Position numbers and translations under genes: made by a program
Shown here: positions 1 through 7,369 of the stretch, piece by piece
Layout of the letters: each line of letters starts with the position of its first letter
Numbering within the stretch: the stretch's first letter is position 1
The notes under the pieces: model-generated
What the model saw: the letters and a program-made list of their open reading frames with translations, nothing else
The model's database searches: none
What the model was told of the DNA's origin: nothing
From: an uncultured Clostridia bacterium
GTDB taxonomy: Bacteria > Bacillota > Clostridia > Oscillospirales > Oscillospiraceae
Direction: 5' to 3'
NCBI GenBank assembly: GCA_946184165.1
Contig: CAMHEN010000006.1
Coordinates: 1 to 47,940, forward strand
Length of the DNA stretch: 47,940 bases

Positions 1-527
1 TCTCCATGTTCAATTCCGGCCGTGTCCGCCGCAACGGCTTCCACGACGCGGACAAGGCGGGAGCGCAGAAACGGCTGCGTCAGGCAGCCGCGGCAAGGGC
101 AAAGGAGCTGCGCGGCGAGGTGGAGTACATCGGTTTTCTGCCTCCCGACAAGACCGACGAGGAGCTGCGTGCCCAGATGCTGACCCTGCCGGAGAATACC
201 CTATACCGGGACGGCATCGAGTATTATGGCCTGACCCACAAGCATCCCAATGCCACCGGCAGCTATACAGCCGAATCCTTCATGAAGCTGATCGCATTCG
301 ACGTGGAAGACCGCATGGAGCTCATCGACCAGCCGCTGCTGATGATCTGCGGCGAGAAGGCCGATACGCTGTATATGAGCGTGGACGCTTTCGTCAAGGC
401 GGTCAATGCCGATGACAAAGAACTCTACACCATCCCCAATGCCAGCCACATCCGCACCTACTGGGTGGAGGAATATGTGTGCGCGGCAGTGAACAAGCTC
501 GACGCTTTCTTTCGTAAATATCTTTAA
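1..527 (+). CDS. alpha/beta hydrolase, C-terminal part (5' end outside window)
   Basis: The reading frame is open to the left edge, so the gene starts before the window. What remains is the C-terminal part of an alpha/beta hydrolase of the dienelactone-hydrolase/YcjY-like kind. I see the cap region, then LLMICGEKADT, the usual strand carrying the catalytic acid region, then NASHIRTYW with the likely catalytic His near the C terminus. The nucleophile elbow would lie upstream of the window. Proteins of this family are usually about 300 residues, so roughly the first 40% is missing here by truncation of the window, not of the gene. It is probably cytoplasmic; the substrate cannot be told. The next genes are also esterase and oxidoreductase genes on the same strand, but a MITE-like element lies between them. 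Confidence 0.75.
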   Translation, partial: SMFNSGRVRRNGFHDADKAGAQKRLRQAAAARAKELRGEVEYIGFLPPDKTDEELRAQMLTLPENTLYRDGIEYYGLTHKHPNATGSYTAESFMKLIAFDVEDRMELIDQPLLMICGEKADTLYMSVDAFVKAVNADDKELYTIPNASHIRTYWVEEYVCAAVNKLDAFFRKYL

Positions 528-567
528 AACACAGGAATCCTCCGTCGATTAAGGCGGGGGATTCTAA

Positions 568-730
568 GGAAGCGCTGATTAAATCGAAGTGTGCGGATTG
601 GCGAACGGATTTTTCGGCTGTCGAAGCCTGAAAAGTGCAGGAATACTTTGTGTATTTCAAGCTTTTCAGGCAAAGACAGACGGGAAATACGCCGTCAAGA
701 CGTGCGCGGCGATTTATTCAGCGTTTCCCC
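568..730. mobile_element. MITE-like element with 19-bp terminal inverted repeats
   Basis: The left end GGAAGCGCTGATTAAATCG (568-586) matches the reverse complement of the right end (710-728) at 17 of 19 positions. Inside is a perfect 10-bp inverted repeat, GCCTGAAAAG at 626-635 and CTTTTCAGGC at 662-671, enclosing a second small hairpin. The ~163-bp unit has no credible reading frame. Short length, terminal inverted repeats and an internal hairpin are typical of non-autonomous MITEs. I see no clear target-site duplication. It fills most of the gap between the hydrolase and the esterase gene and ends just before the latter's Shine-Dalgarno. Confidence 0.6.
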
Positions 731-751
731 AAGTAAAAGGAAGGATCCATT

Positions 752-2620
752 TTGAAAAATGCAATCTATCTTATGATCGCAGCATGCTTTTGCATCGCGG
801 TTGGCGCTTTCCTTACCGGCAAAGGAAACGCGGCCCACGCATCGGAAGCTGTCACAGGAACACAACTCGCTCAAACGGGCTACACTGCAGCAGTGCCCGC
901 AGCGTACAGAGAGGCGTCCGCGCGACCCGGCAAAGTCACACGTCTGGATTACGATTCAGAGGACTACGTTCGTGACAGTGCCCCCATTACCAAGACGGCC
1001 TATGTATACACCCCTTACGGCTACGATGAGAACGACAAGGAAAAGCGCTATGACATTCTCTACCTGATGCACGGCTGGGGCGGACATACGGGCGAATACT
1101 TTGAATATGCCGATAACAAAAACATGTTCGACAATCTGATCGAGCGCGGAGATATTCCACCGATGATCATTGTCTCGGCTACTTTTTACAATCCCAACAG
1201 CAGTACGGATTTCTCAAGCTCCATCGAGGAGTTTCGTGCTTTCCATCTGGACTTTGAAAACCATCTGATGCCGACCGTGGAAGGGAAGTACCATACCTAT
1301 GCGGCATCTCCCTCCGACGAGGATCTGAAAGCCTCCCGCAATCACCGGGCCTTCGGCGGCTTCTCTCTCGGCTCGGTTACCACATGGCTGGAATTATGTC
1401 ACGACACTGATTATATTCGCTACTTCTTGCCCATGAGCGGGTCGAGCTGGTATTATGGGACTTACGGGGACTTTCAGATCGAGAAGAACGTGGACTTCAT
1501 CGAGCAGCTGGTCAAGGATAACAAGCTGGACGAGCGTGGATACTTCATCTATCATGCCGTCGGCACACGCGACTCGGTAAAGAGCCAGTCGCTCATGATG
1601 GCGGATGAGATGCTTTCCAGAGAACTCTTCACCCCGGAACACTACGTATTCTACCAGAAGGACGGCGGCTACCATGACTTCAACGCCGTGCAGGAATATC
1701 TTTACAACGCCCTGCCGCTGTTCTTCAAAGAAGAAGGGGGAGATAGTACGAACTATACGGCTGAAACAAAAATCAGCGAGGTTATGAACGACCCCGCCTT
1801 TGGAGAATATGGCCGCCTGCTTTTCCCTGTGCAGAGCTCTTACTACAGCGGCGACACCCTGGGCAATCTGCGCCTGACCTGGTACAACTACATTGATCCC
1901 GATACCACTGTAGAGATCGTGAACACGCTCAAGCACCGGGCCGAATCCGGCGAGAAAATCTTCTGTGACATCTACACGGACGCAGAAAAGTCCGCAGACC
2001 CCGCCAAAAAGGATACAGGCCTTTTCTTCTTCCGGGGTGAGCCGGGGGCTAAAGTGGCTATCTGCAACGCGGGAGGCGGCTTTGCCTATGTGGGTGCGAT
2101 GCACGACAGCTTTCCACACGCGCTGGAACTGAGCAAGATGGGCTACAACGCCTTTGCGCTGATCTACCGCCCCGGCGCGCAAACTGCGTGTGAGGATCTG
2201 GCACGGGCCATTGCCTTTCTCCATGGGCACGCGGACGAGCTGCAGATCGACATGACGGACTATTCCCTCTGGGGCGGCAGCGCGGGCGCGCGCATGGCGG
2301 CGTGGCTGGGCTCCTATGGGACAGAAGGTTTCGGAGAAAAAGTATATCCGCGTCCCGCCGCAATCATTATGCAGTATACAGGCCTGAGCGAGGTCTACGG
2401 AAACGAGCCGCCTACCTATAACTGTGTCGGCACCTCGGATGGGATTGCAAGCTACAGAACCATGGAGAGACGCATCAAGGCTATCCGGGCAAACGGCACA
2501 GACGCGGAGATCGAGATCTTCAACGGCCTGCCTCACGGCTTCGGTCTCGGCATTGGCACGGTGGCCGAAGGCTGGATAAACAATGCAGCGGCGTTCTGGG
2601 AAAGAAACATGAGTTACTAA
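752..2620 (+). CDS. secreted two-domain esterase (Esterase/feruloyl-esterase-like domain + alpha/beta hydrolase)
   Basis: Starts at TTG 752 behind AAAAGGAAGG. Residues 1 to about 30 form a signal peptide ending near NAAHA, so the product is exported. Residues ~60-330 look like the Esterase (PF00756) family seen in feruloyl and acetyl-xylan esterases: YLMHGWGG oxyanion region, nucleophile Ser205 in GGFSLG, and a late His in GGYHDFN. Residues ~340-622 are a second, unrelated hydrolase domain of the carboxylesterase/DLH kind, with Ser510 in WGGSAG and His595 in LPHGF. Both halves keep nucleophile and His, so both may be active, for instance on acylated plant glycans; that substrate is inference. 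The aldo/keto reductase gene follows after 12 bp, suggesting co-transcription. Length 622 residues, about twice a single-domain esterase. Confidence 0.8.
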   Translation: MKNAIYLMIAACFCIAVGAFLTGKGNAAHASEAVTGTQLAQTGYTAAVPAAYREASARPGKVTRLDYDSEDYVRDSAPITKTAYVYTPYGYDENDKEKRYDILYLMHGWGGHTGEYFEYADNKNMFDNLIERGDIPPMIIVSATFYNPNSSTDFSSSIEEFRAFHLDFENHLMPTVEGKYHTYAASPSDEDLKASRNHRAFGGFSLGSVTTWLELCHDTDYIRYFLPMSGSSWYYGTYGDFQIEKNVDFIEQLVKDNKLDERGYFIYHAVGTRDSVKSQSLMMADEMLSRELFTPEHYVFYQKDGGYHDFNAVQEYLYNALPLFFKEEGGDSTNYTAETKISEVMNDPAFGEYGRLLFPVQSSYYSGDTLGNLRLTWYNYIDPDTTVEIVNTLKHRAESGEKIFCDIYTDAEKSADPAKKDTGLFFFRGEPGAKVAICNAGGGFAYVGAMHDSFPHALELSKMGYNAFALIYRPGAQTACEDLARAIAFLHGHADELQIDMTDYSLWGGSAGARMAAWLGSYGTEGFGEKVYPRPAAIIMQYTGLSEVYGNEPPTYNCVGTSDGIASYRTMERRIKAIRANGTDAEIEIFNGLPHGFGLGIGTVAEGWINNAAAFWERNMSY

Positions 2621-2632
2621 AGGAGCAACGCG

Positions 2633-3763
2633 ATGATCAACAAATTCTTTTCTGAGATTCAAGGCAAATTCGGCTTTGGCTGCATGCGCTTGCCAATGAT
2701 AAACGGCGAGGTGGACATGCCGCAGTTTTGCGAGATGGTGGATGCCTTTCTCGCCTCCGGCCTCAACTATTTTGACACCGCTCACGGCTATCTCGGCGGC
2801 AAGAGCGAGTTGGCTCTTCGCGATGGCCTGACCTCCCGCTATCCCCGGGACAAGTACATTCTCACCAACAAGCTCTCCACCCATTTCTTCACCAGGGAGG
2901 ACCAGATCCGACCGCTATTTGAGCAGCAGCTCAAGGCCTGTGGCGTGGACTACTTCGATTTTTATCTGATGCACGCTCAGGACGGGGCGATCTTCGAGAA
3001 ATTCAAAAAATGCCGCGCCTATGAAACGGCGCTGGAGCTGAAAGCAGAGGGGAAGATCCGTCACTTCGGCATCTCTTTCCACGACAAGGCCGACGTACTG
3101 GACCGTATCCTCACCGAGTACCCGGAAATTGAGGCAGTCCAGATGCAGTTTAACTATGTGGACTACGAGGATCCCTCGGTGGAGAGCCGTAAGGTCTACG
3201 AAATGGCGGTAAAGCACGGCAAGCCGGTCATTGTGATGGAACCGGTAAAGGGCGGATGCCTGGTCAAGCTCCCGGAGGAAGCGCAGAAGGTGTTCGATGC
3301 GCTGCATGGCGGCAGCAATGCCAGCTACGCTCTGCGCTTTGCGGCGGGTTTTGACAATATGATGATGGTGCTCTCCGGTATGTCCACTATCGAACAGCTC
3401 AAAGAAAACGTCAGCTTCATGGCTGATCCCCAGAAGCTGACGGAGGAAGAAACCGCTGCAGTCAACAAGGTGCGGGAGATCTTCGCTTCGATGGGCATGA
3501 TTCCCTGCACAGCCTGTCACTACTGCGTGCTGGACAACGACTGTCCCAAGAAGATCCAGATCCCGGAGCTCTTCTCCTGCTACAATCTGAAAACCACATT
3601 CCACAGCTGGAATACGGATTACTATTACAAGAACATCCTGACCCGCGACCATGGCAAGGCGTCAGACTGCCTCAAGTGCGGCAAGTGTGAGAAGATCTGT
3701 CCCCAGCATCTGCCCATTCGCAAACTGCTGGAGCAGGTGGCGGAGGAATTTGAAGATAAATAA
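2633..3763 (+). CDS. aldo/keto reductase with C-terminal 4Fe-4S domain
   Basis: 376 residues, ATG start behind AAAGGAGCAACG. The N-terminal ~270 residues are an AKR TIM barrel: FGFGCMRLP at the start, Asp and Tyr in YFDTAHGYLG, Lys in ILTNKLS and His in YLMHAQD make the usual AKR tetrad. The C terminus carries two cysteine clusters, CTACHYCVLDNDCP (about residues 297-310) and CLKCGKCEKICP (about 345-356), as in ferredoxin-like Fe-S domains. This fused form is common in anaerobes and is annotated as a ferredoxin-type AKR. Role: NAD(P)H- or electron-carrier-dependent reduction of a carbonyl compound, substrate unknown. Cytoplasmic; the Fe-S part suggests electrons may come from ferredoxin (inference). 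Probably an operon with the preceding esterase gene. Confidence 0.88.
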   Translation: MINKFFSEIQGKFGFGCMRLPMINGEVDMPQFCEMVDAFLASGLNYFDTAHGYLGGKSELALRDGLTSRYPRDKYILTNKLSTHFFTREDQIRPLFEQQLKACGVDYFDFYLMHAQDGAIFEKFKKCRAYETALELKAEGKIRHFGISFHDKADVLDRILTEYPEIEAVQMQFNYVDYEDPSVESRKVYEMAVKHGKPVIVMEPVKGGCLVKLPEEAQKVFDALHGGSNASYALRFAAGFDNMMMVLSGMSTIEQLKENVSFMADPQKLTEEETAAVNKVREIFASMGMIPCTACHYCVLDNDCPKKIQIPELFSCYNLKTTFHSWNTDYYYKNILTRDHGKASDCLKCGKCEKICPQHLPIRKLLEQVAEEFEDK

Positions 3764-3800
3764 GGGAGACTGGTAGTAAGGCGTTTAGATTCGTCTGCCT

Positions 3801-4259
3801 CTATTTTTCATTCAAATCCTGTTTCAGCTTGGCAATAATCCATAGACGATCATCGTCCTGCACAAGCTCATACTCTGAGAGGGCTTTATCGCGGAGCTTC
3901 TCAGCGTCTTTTGCCCACGCGGTGAATTCTTCTTTTGTCATATTGTTTTTCAGCACACGGGCATAGTATTTCTTGTATGCACGTTGATGTGTCTGCCAAA
4001 TCTCATTGTTCCTGACTTTGTCTTGAAAGCTCGTTACGGCGCCAATGTCCCGACAGGTCTTCTCTGTTTCGCCGGGAGCGATCCTGTCACAATAGGCATA
4101 AGATACACCCGGCATCTGGAGAAACCAGCGCCCGCAGTTGGCGCAGCGCTTCGGGACATAGCCCTTCTGTATGCCGCGCATCAGCTCCACATAAATCTTG
4201 TTACAAAGTAAGCAACATTGGTTTAGTGAAAAATTATATTCTCCAAATAAGTTTGACAC
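3801..4259 (-). CDS. hypothetical zinc-finger-like protein (DUF6076-like, possibly N-terminally truncated)
   Basis: 152 residues, first possible start GTG at 4259, directly preceded by an in-frame TAG. Paired cysteines are seen early (CLLCNKIY, RCANCGRWFL, YCDR, CRDIG), suggesting a metal-binding fold, followed by a helical charged tail. The pattern resembles the C-terminal part of DUF6076 proteins found in Clostridia accessory regions; my recollection is that those are longer, so this may be a remnant. There is no good Shine-Dalgarno in front of the GTG. It is more AT-rich than the housekeeping genes and lies next to a small DUF gene and the tRNA-nested island, suggesting transferred DNA. 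Function unknown. Confidence 0.5.
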   Translation of the reverse strand: MSNLFGEYNFSLNQCCLLCNKIYVELMRGIQKGYVPKRCANCGRWFLQMPGVSYAYCDRIAPGETEKTCRDIGAVTSFQDKVRNNEIWQTHQRAYKKYYARVLKNNMTKEEFTAWAKDAEKLRDKALSEYELVQDDDRLWIIAKLKQDLNEK

Positions 4260-4316
4260 CTAAACCGGTTGAAAACACAGGCTTTTTCGCGCTCTATTTT
4301 TCGACATTACAGAAGA

Positions 4317-4347
4317 GCGGGATGATGCGATAAACACATCATCCCGC
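4317..4347. terminator. 11-bp stem hairpin between two accessory genes
   Basis: GCGGGATGATG (4317-4327) and CATCATCCCGC (4337-4347) form a perfect 11-bp stem. It lies just after the stop of the minus-strand gene 4355-4612. The T-run on the minus side is poor, so termination is likely but not certain. Confidence 0.5.
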
Positions 4348-4354
4348 CTTAATC

Positions 4355-4612
4355 TCAGTATTCTCTTTCGTCCAGCGGCCGATAGTCGGTTACATTGCGT
4401 AGATACACCTCCACATCACCATTGAGAATCAGGTCGGCGTAGCCCACCGGGTCATGGGTGAGCAGGTAGTTCAGCTCTGATCGTTCGTACATGTTCCGGG
4501 CGACCTCGTCCTCGACGGCCATGCAGTCAATGTCGATCAGTGTGCCATCGGTGTAGAGCAGCTCCACAGTCTGGGAATCCTCGTGATACTTGCAGGAAAT
4601 CAGTTTTCGCAT
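4355..4612 (-). CDS. small hypothetical protein (DUF6061-like)
   Basis: 85 residues, ATG at 4612 with a good Shine-Dalgarno (CGGAGG, 8 nt upstream). The protein has an N-terminal beta-rich part with LYTDGTLIDIDCMAVEDEVARN and an acidic, helical middle with ERSELNYLLTHDPVGYADLILNG. This looks like the DUF6061 family of short proteins common near mobile or accessory genes of gut Clostridia. No known function, no membrane segment, no signal peptide. It is followed by a hairpin at 4317-4347 and then by the DUF6076-like gene on the same strand, so the two may share a transcript. Confidence 0.65.
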   Translation of the reverse strand: MRKLISCKYHEDSQTVELLYTDGTLIDIDCMAVEDEVARNMYERSELNYLLTHDPVGYADLILNGDVEVYLRNVTDYRPLDEREY

Positions 4613-4695
4613 AATCTTTACCTCCGAATCTGTTTCTTGATCCTATTCTGAGGCTCGGTTTTGCGCTTTACGCCGTTTCTAAAGTAATCATACCC

Positions 4696-4754
4696 AAAGA
4701 AAACACAAAATCCGAGCCCGTCTCCCACAGGGAAGAACCGGTTCGGATTTTGTG
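4696..4754 (-). terminator. intrinsic terminator after the duplicated tRNA 3' end
   Basis: Read on the minus strand: CACAAAATCCGA (plus 4743-4754), a loop, TCGGATTTTGTG (4704-4715), then TTTTCTTT. It directly follows the tRNA 3'-end copy at 4759-4791, so it probably was the native terminator of tRNA-Arg before the island inserted. Confidence 0.75.
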
Positions 4755-4758
4755 CGTT

Positions 4759-4791
4759 TGGTACGGCTGACGGGATTCGAACCCACGACCT
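4759..4791 (-). repeat. attachment-site-like copy of the tRNA-Arg 3' end
   Basis: 33 bases identical to 6063-6095, i.e. T arm, acceptor 3' strand and encoded CCA of tRNA-Arg(CCG). No 5' half of a tRNA follows on the minus strand; instead there are short hairpin-forming sequences (4792-4843). This is the pattern left by integration into the 3' end of a tRNA gene. Confidence 0.75.
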
Positions 4792-4985
4792 GTTCCGCGC
4801 TTCGCGCGAAACGCCTTCGGCGGACTGAACGTGCTTCGCACCTGGAGGTCATGGGTGAACAAACCATCAACAATACCACGAAAGGCCACCCCTTACGGGA
4901 TGACCTTTCATGAGTAAAGATTGCTATTTTAACAAAACGTGGGCTATCGTTAGATTTCGTAACATCCAAAAGAGCGAATTGAACA

Positions 4986-5918
4986 TTACTCCAAATCGCT
5001 CTTACCAAGATTGCATTTACTGCAAAGAGTCTGCAGATTATCCATAACTGTCTCTCCACCCTTTGACCACGGGATAATGTGGTCAATATGCAATTCTACA
5101 GACGGGTCTTTTGCAGGCGAAGCGCCACACATACAGCATTTAAAGTTGTCGCGTTTCATAACCAAAAACCGCATCCGAGTAGTAACATTCCGTGATGTCT
5201 TATGTGATTTCACGGAGGTGTTCTCATGAATGGGTTGTATTTCCTTCTTATCTATTTTTGAAATATCCTCGGTGACATTCTCGGTGTTTGGCCTTATTTG
5301 TTCTCCTAAAGAATACTCCACCCCTTCATTGATGTATTCAACGAACGCCTCTAACGCTTTTCTCCAACTACCAAATCTGCGTTTAAATGTGTCATATGAA
5401 TAGATAGATATACCGTTTTTAACAATATCTGTCGAAGTCGGTTGGCGCCCGAGCAGGCGCCACATTCTCTCTATTTCATCGAATACTTCTTGCTCACTAA
5501 TTCTTTTGCGGGACATACCTGTGGGATTCAGGCCTGCTCGAATAAGGGCGTTATCCCATTCTCCAAATCTCTTAAAAATATGCCCACAAGAGTATCTCCC
5601 ATATTTCTCATAGTCGTTATATGATACGGTTGAACTGTTGAGAACCAAAGCAACACGGCGTATATCAGAAAAGTATTCGTCATCAGAGATACGTTTAAGC
5701 TCTTTGGACGTACGTGTATTTCGCAATCCAGCAAGAGACAGCGCATTTTTCCATGTACCAAAATGATTCTGTATGGCACACTGTGAATGCTTTCCTTGTT
5801 GTTTATATGTAGCTATAGAGATATAGTCAGTTCCGAGACTTGACGCGACCGATTTGATGTCGGCCAATATCTCATCGTCTGTCAGTTCTCTTTTATAATC
5901 GTCCAACTTAAAAATCAT
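4986..5918 (-). CDS. HNH endonuclease with three homing-endonuclease-associated repeats
   Basis: 310 residues, ATG at 5918. The N-terminal ~190 residues hold three units of ~60 residues, each starting with a (R)ISD/E-x2-(Y/V)F-x-(D/E)I pattern and ending in FG-x-W-x-(N/K)AL-x-AG. These match the HNH-repeat (PF18780-like) DNA-binding modules found beside homing endonucleases. The C terminus is a classical HNH nuclease: CCMCGASP, then LHIDHIIPWSKGG with the catalytic His-Asp-His, then DNLQTLCSKCNLGK with the second metal-binding cysteine pair and the Asn. It should bind DNA through the repeats and cut at a specific site. It is the only gene in the tRNA-nested island, and its base composition is lower in GC than its neighbours, suggesting recent transfer. 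It could be a stand-alone homing enzyme or a defence nuclease. Confidence 0.85.
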   Translation of the reverse strand: MIFKLDDYKRELTDDEILADIKSVASSLGTDYISIATYKQQGKHSQCAIQNHFGTWKNALSLAGLRNTRTSKELKRISDDEYFSDIRRVALVLNSSTVSYNDYEKYGRYSCGHIFKRFGEWDNALIRAGLNPTGMSRKRISEQEVFDEIERMWRLLGRQPTSTDIVKNGISIYSYDTFKRRFGSWRKALEAFVEYINEGVEYSLGEQIRPNTENVTEDISKIDKKEIQPIHENTSVKSHKTSRNVTTRMRFLVMKRDNFKCCMCGASPAKDPSVELHIDHIIPWSKGGETVMDNLQTLCSKCNLGKSDLE

Positions 5919-6013
5919 GAAACATCATTTCTTTCATCTTTTGATTCATTCTTTATAGTATCGCCGAAAGAGTAAGTAAGATTGATTTTTTAATTATATA
6001 ATACATCGCTAAA

Positions 6014-6060
6014 GAAGAAAAAACAATAGGATTGCTATCTTGTTAAAATAGCAATCCTAT
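6014..6060 (-). terminator. intrinsic terminator of tRNA-Arg (island-borne)
   Basis: On the minus strand, directly after the tRNA: a 13-bp stem (ATAGGATTGCTAT with its complement; plus 6026-6038 and 6048-6060) followed by TTGTTTTTTC. This sits inside the putative island, so it would have replaced the terminator now found at 4696-4754. Confidence 0.8.
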
Positions 6061-6062
6061 GA

Positions 6063-6139
6063 TGGTACGGCTGACGGGATTCGAACCCACGACCTCCAGA
6101 GTCGGAGTCTGGCACTCTATCCAGCTGAGCTACAGCCGC
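6063..6139 (-). tRNA. tRNA-Arg (anticodon CCG)
   Basis: A complete cloverleaf on the minus strand. Acceptor GCGGCTG pairs with CAGCCGT, D arm AGCTGGATA, anticodon arm CCAGA-CTCCGAC-TCTGG giving anticodon CCG, T loop TTCGAAT, CCA encoded. Pair 1-72 is a G·U wobble rather than the usual G-C. The 33 bases at the 3' end recur at 4759-4791, which marks this gene as an integration site. Confidence 0.95.
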
Positions 6140-6309
6140 GTATGAGCCCGTATTTACAAGAGCCGCGATTTCTGGTATAATCCACTCACCTGAGAAACCG
6201 CCCGGCTCCTTATTGGGGCAGAGGGTATTATAGCAAACTTTCCAGGCGATGGCAAGAGTTGTTTTGCACTTTGCCCGAGAAATCTTTCGACACCGAAAGG
6301 GTTGTACCG

Positions 6310-7368
6310 ATGAAAAAGCTCTCTATGATCCAAAGAATCCTGATTGCCTGCCTGTGCCTTGCAATGGCGCTTCCCCTTGCCGGCTGCGGGGAAACCAAAA
6401 TGAGCCAACGGCAGGTCTTCGCCATGGATACGATCATGACACTCACAGCCTACGGCAAGAATGCCGAGCGCGGACTCACCGCCGCCCAGGGCGTTATCCA
6501 GTCCATGAACGATATGCTGGACCCTGATATCGAAACCAGCACCACCTATGCCATCAACCATGCAAACGGCGGCAATGTTTCCGTTTCCGGCCAGGTGGCG
6601 ACCATGCTCTCCACCGCCCAGACCGTCTATAAGCAGAGCGGCGGCGCCCTCGATCTCACCATCTATCCCGTGATCCAGCGCTGGGGCTTTGACAGCGGAC
6701 GCTATTATGTGCCGACGGATGAGGAGCTGTGGGTGGACCTTGCGCGCAAGTCCTTCGACAAAATGACGCTCACGAGCTTCCCGAGCTCCGGCTCCTACGC
6801 CGTCTCCTTCCCGGAGGGGACCGCCATCAGCTTCGGCGCGGTGGCCAAGGGCTGCGCCGCGGAGAACGCCATCCGGGCCATGCGCAACGTCGGTGTGACG
6901 AGCGGGATCGTCTCCCTCGGCGGCAATGTCCAGACCCTCGGCCTCAAGCCGGACGGGTCCTTCTGGAACGTGGCCGTGCAGGACCCGAACAACACCGCAA
7001 GCTATGTTGGCGTCCTGTCCGTGGGAGAGATCGCCGTGGTCACCTCCGGCACCTATCAGCGCTTTTTCATCCAGAACGGCAAGACATACCACCACCTCAT
7101 CAACCCCGAGAACGGAAGACCCATCAACAACACGCTCAAATCCGTCACCATTGTCTGTGCCGACGGCACCCTCTCCGACTGCCTCTCCACCGCCATGTTC
7201 GTCCTGGGGCAGAGCAAGGCCCTCAACTATTGGCGGCAGTACGGCACGAAGGACACCCCCTTTGACATGGTCCTCATCAACAACGACAATGAGATCATCT
7301 GCACCAAGGGCCTGATCGAAAAGTTTACCCTCACAAACAACAACTATACGCTTCGCTACGTGGAGTAA
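6310..7368 (+). CDS. apbE: FAD:protein FMN transferase (ApbE family lipoprotein)
   Basis: 352 residues from ATG 6310, behind GAAAGGGT. The signal peptide ends in the lipobox LPLAGC, so the protein is lipid-anchored on the outer face of the membrane. ApbE features follow in order: MDTIMTLTAYG near the start, an AVAKGCAAENAI segment that binds FAD and Mg, SLGGNVQTLG, then TSGTYQRFF and YHHLINPENGRP near the end. The enzyme transfers FMN from FAD covalently onto Thr/Ser of extracytoplasmic redox subunits such as Rnf/Nqr components or secreted flavoproteins; no such target lies in this window. recG follows after 1 bp, so the two are co-transcribed. An earlier in-frame start at 6259 lacks a signal-peptide start and is unlikely. 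Confidence 0.93.
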   Translation: MKKLSMIQRILIACLCLAMALPLAGCGETKMSQRQVFAMDTIMTLTAYGKNAERGLTAAQGVIQSMNDMLDPDIETSTTYAINHANGGNVSVSGQVATMLSTAQTVYKQSGGALDLTIYPVIQRWGFDSGRYYVPTDEELWVDLARKSFDKMTLTSFPSSGSYAVSFPEGTAISFGAVAKGCAAENAIRAMRNVGVTSGIVSLGGNVQTLGLKPDGSFWNVAVQDPNNTASYVGVLSVGEIAVVTSGTYQRFFIQNGKTYHHLINPENGRPINNTLKSVTIVCADGTLSDCLSTAMFVLGQSKALNYWRQYGTKDTPFDMVLINNDNEIICTKGLIEKFTLTNNNYTLRYVE

Positions 7369-7369
7369 T

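Larger units (their letters stand above)
4759..6095. mobile_element. small putative integrated island nested at tRNA-Arg(CCG)
   Basis: The segment is bounded by 33-bp direct repeats of the tRNA 3' end. It contains one gene, an HNH endonuclease, in visibly AT-richer DNA, plus its own terminator that now serves the tRNA. There is no integrase gene inside, so it is either a remnant of a larger element, an element mobilised in trans, or an endonuclease-driven unit. Stretch 4792-4985 holds hairpin-forming sequence and an imperfect inverted echo of the tRNA T-arm (near 4844-4860); I see no gene there. Confidence 0.55.
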
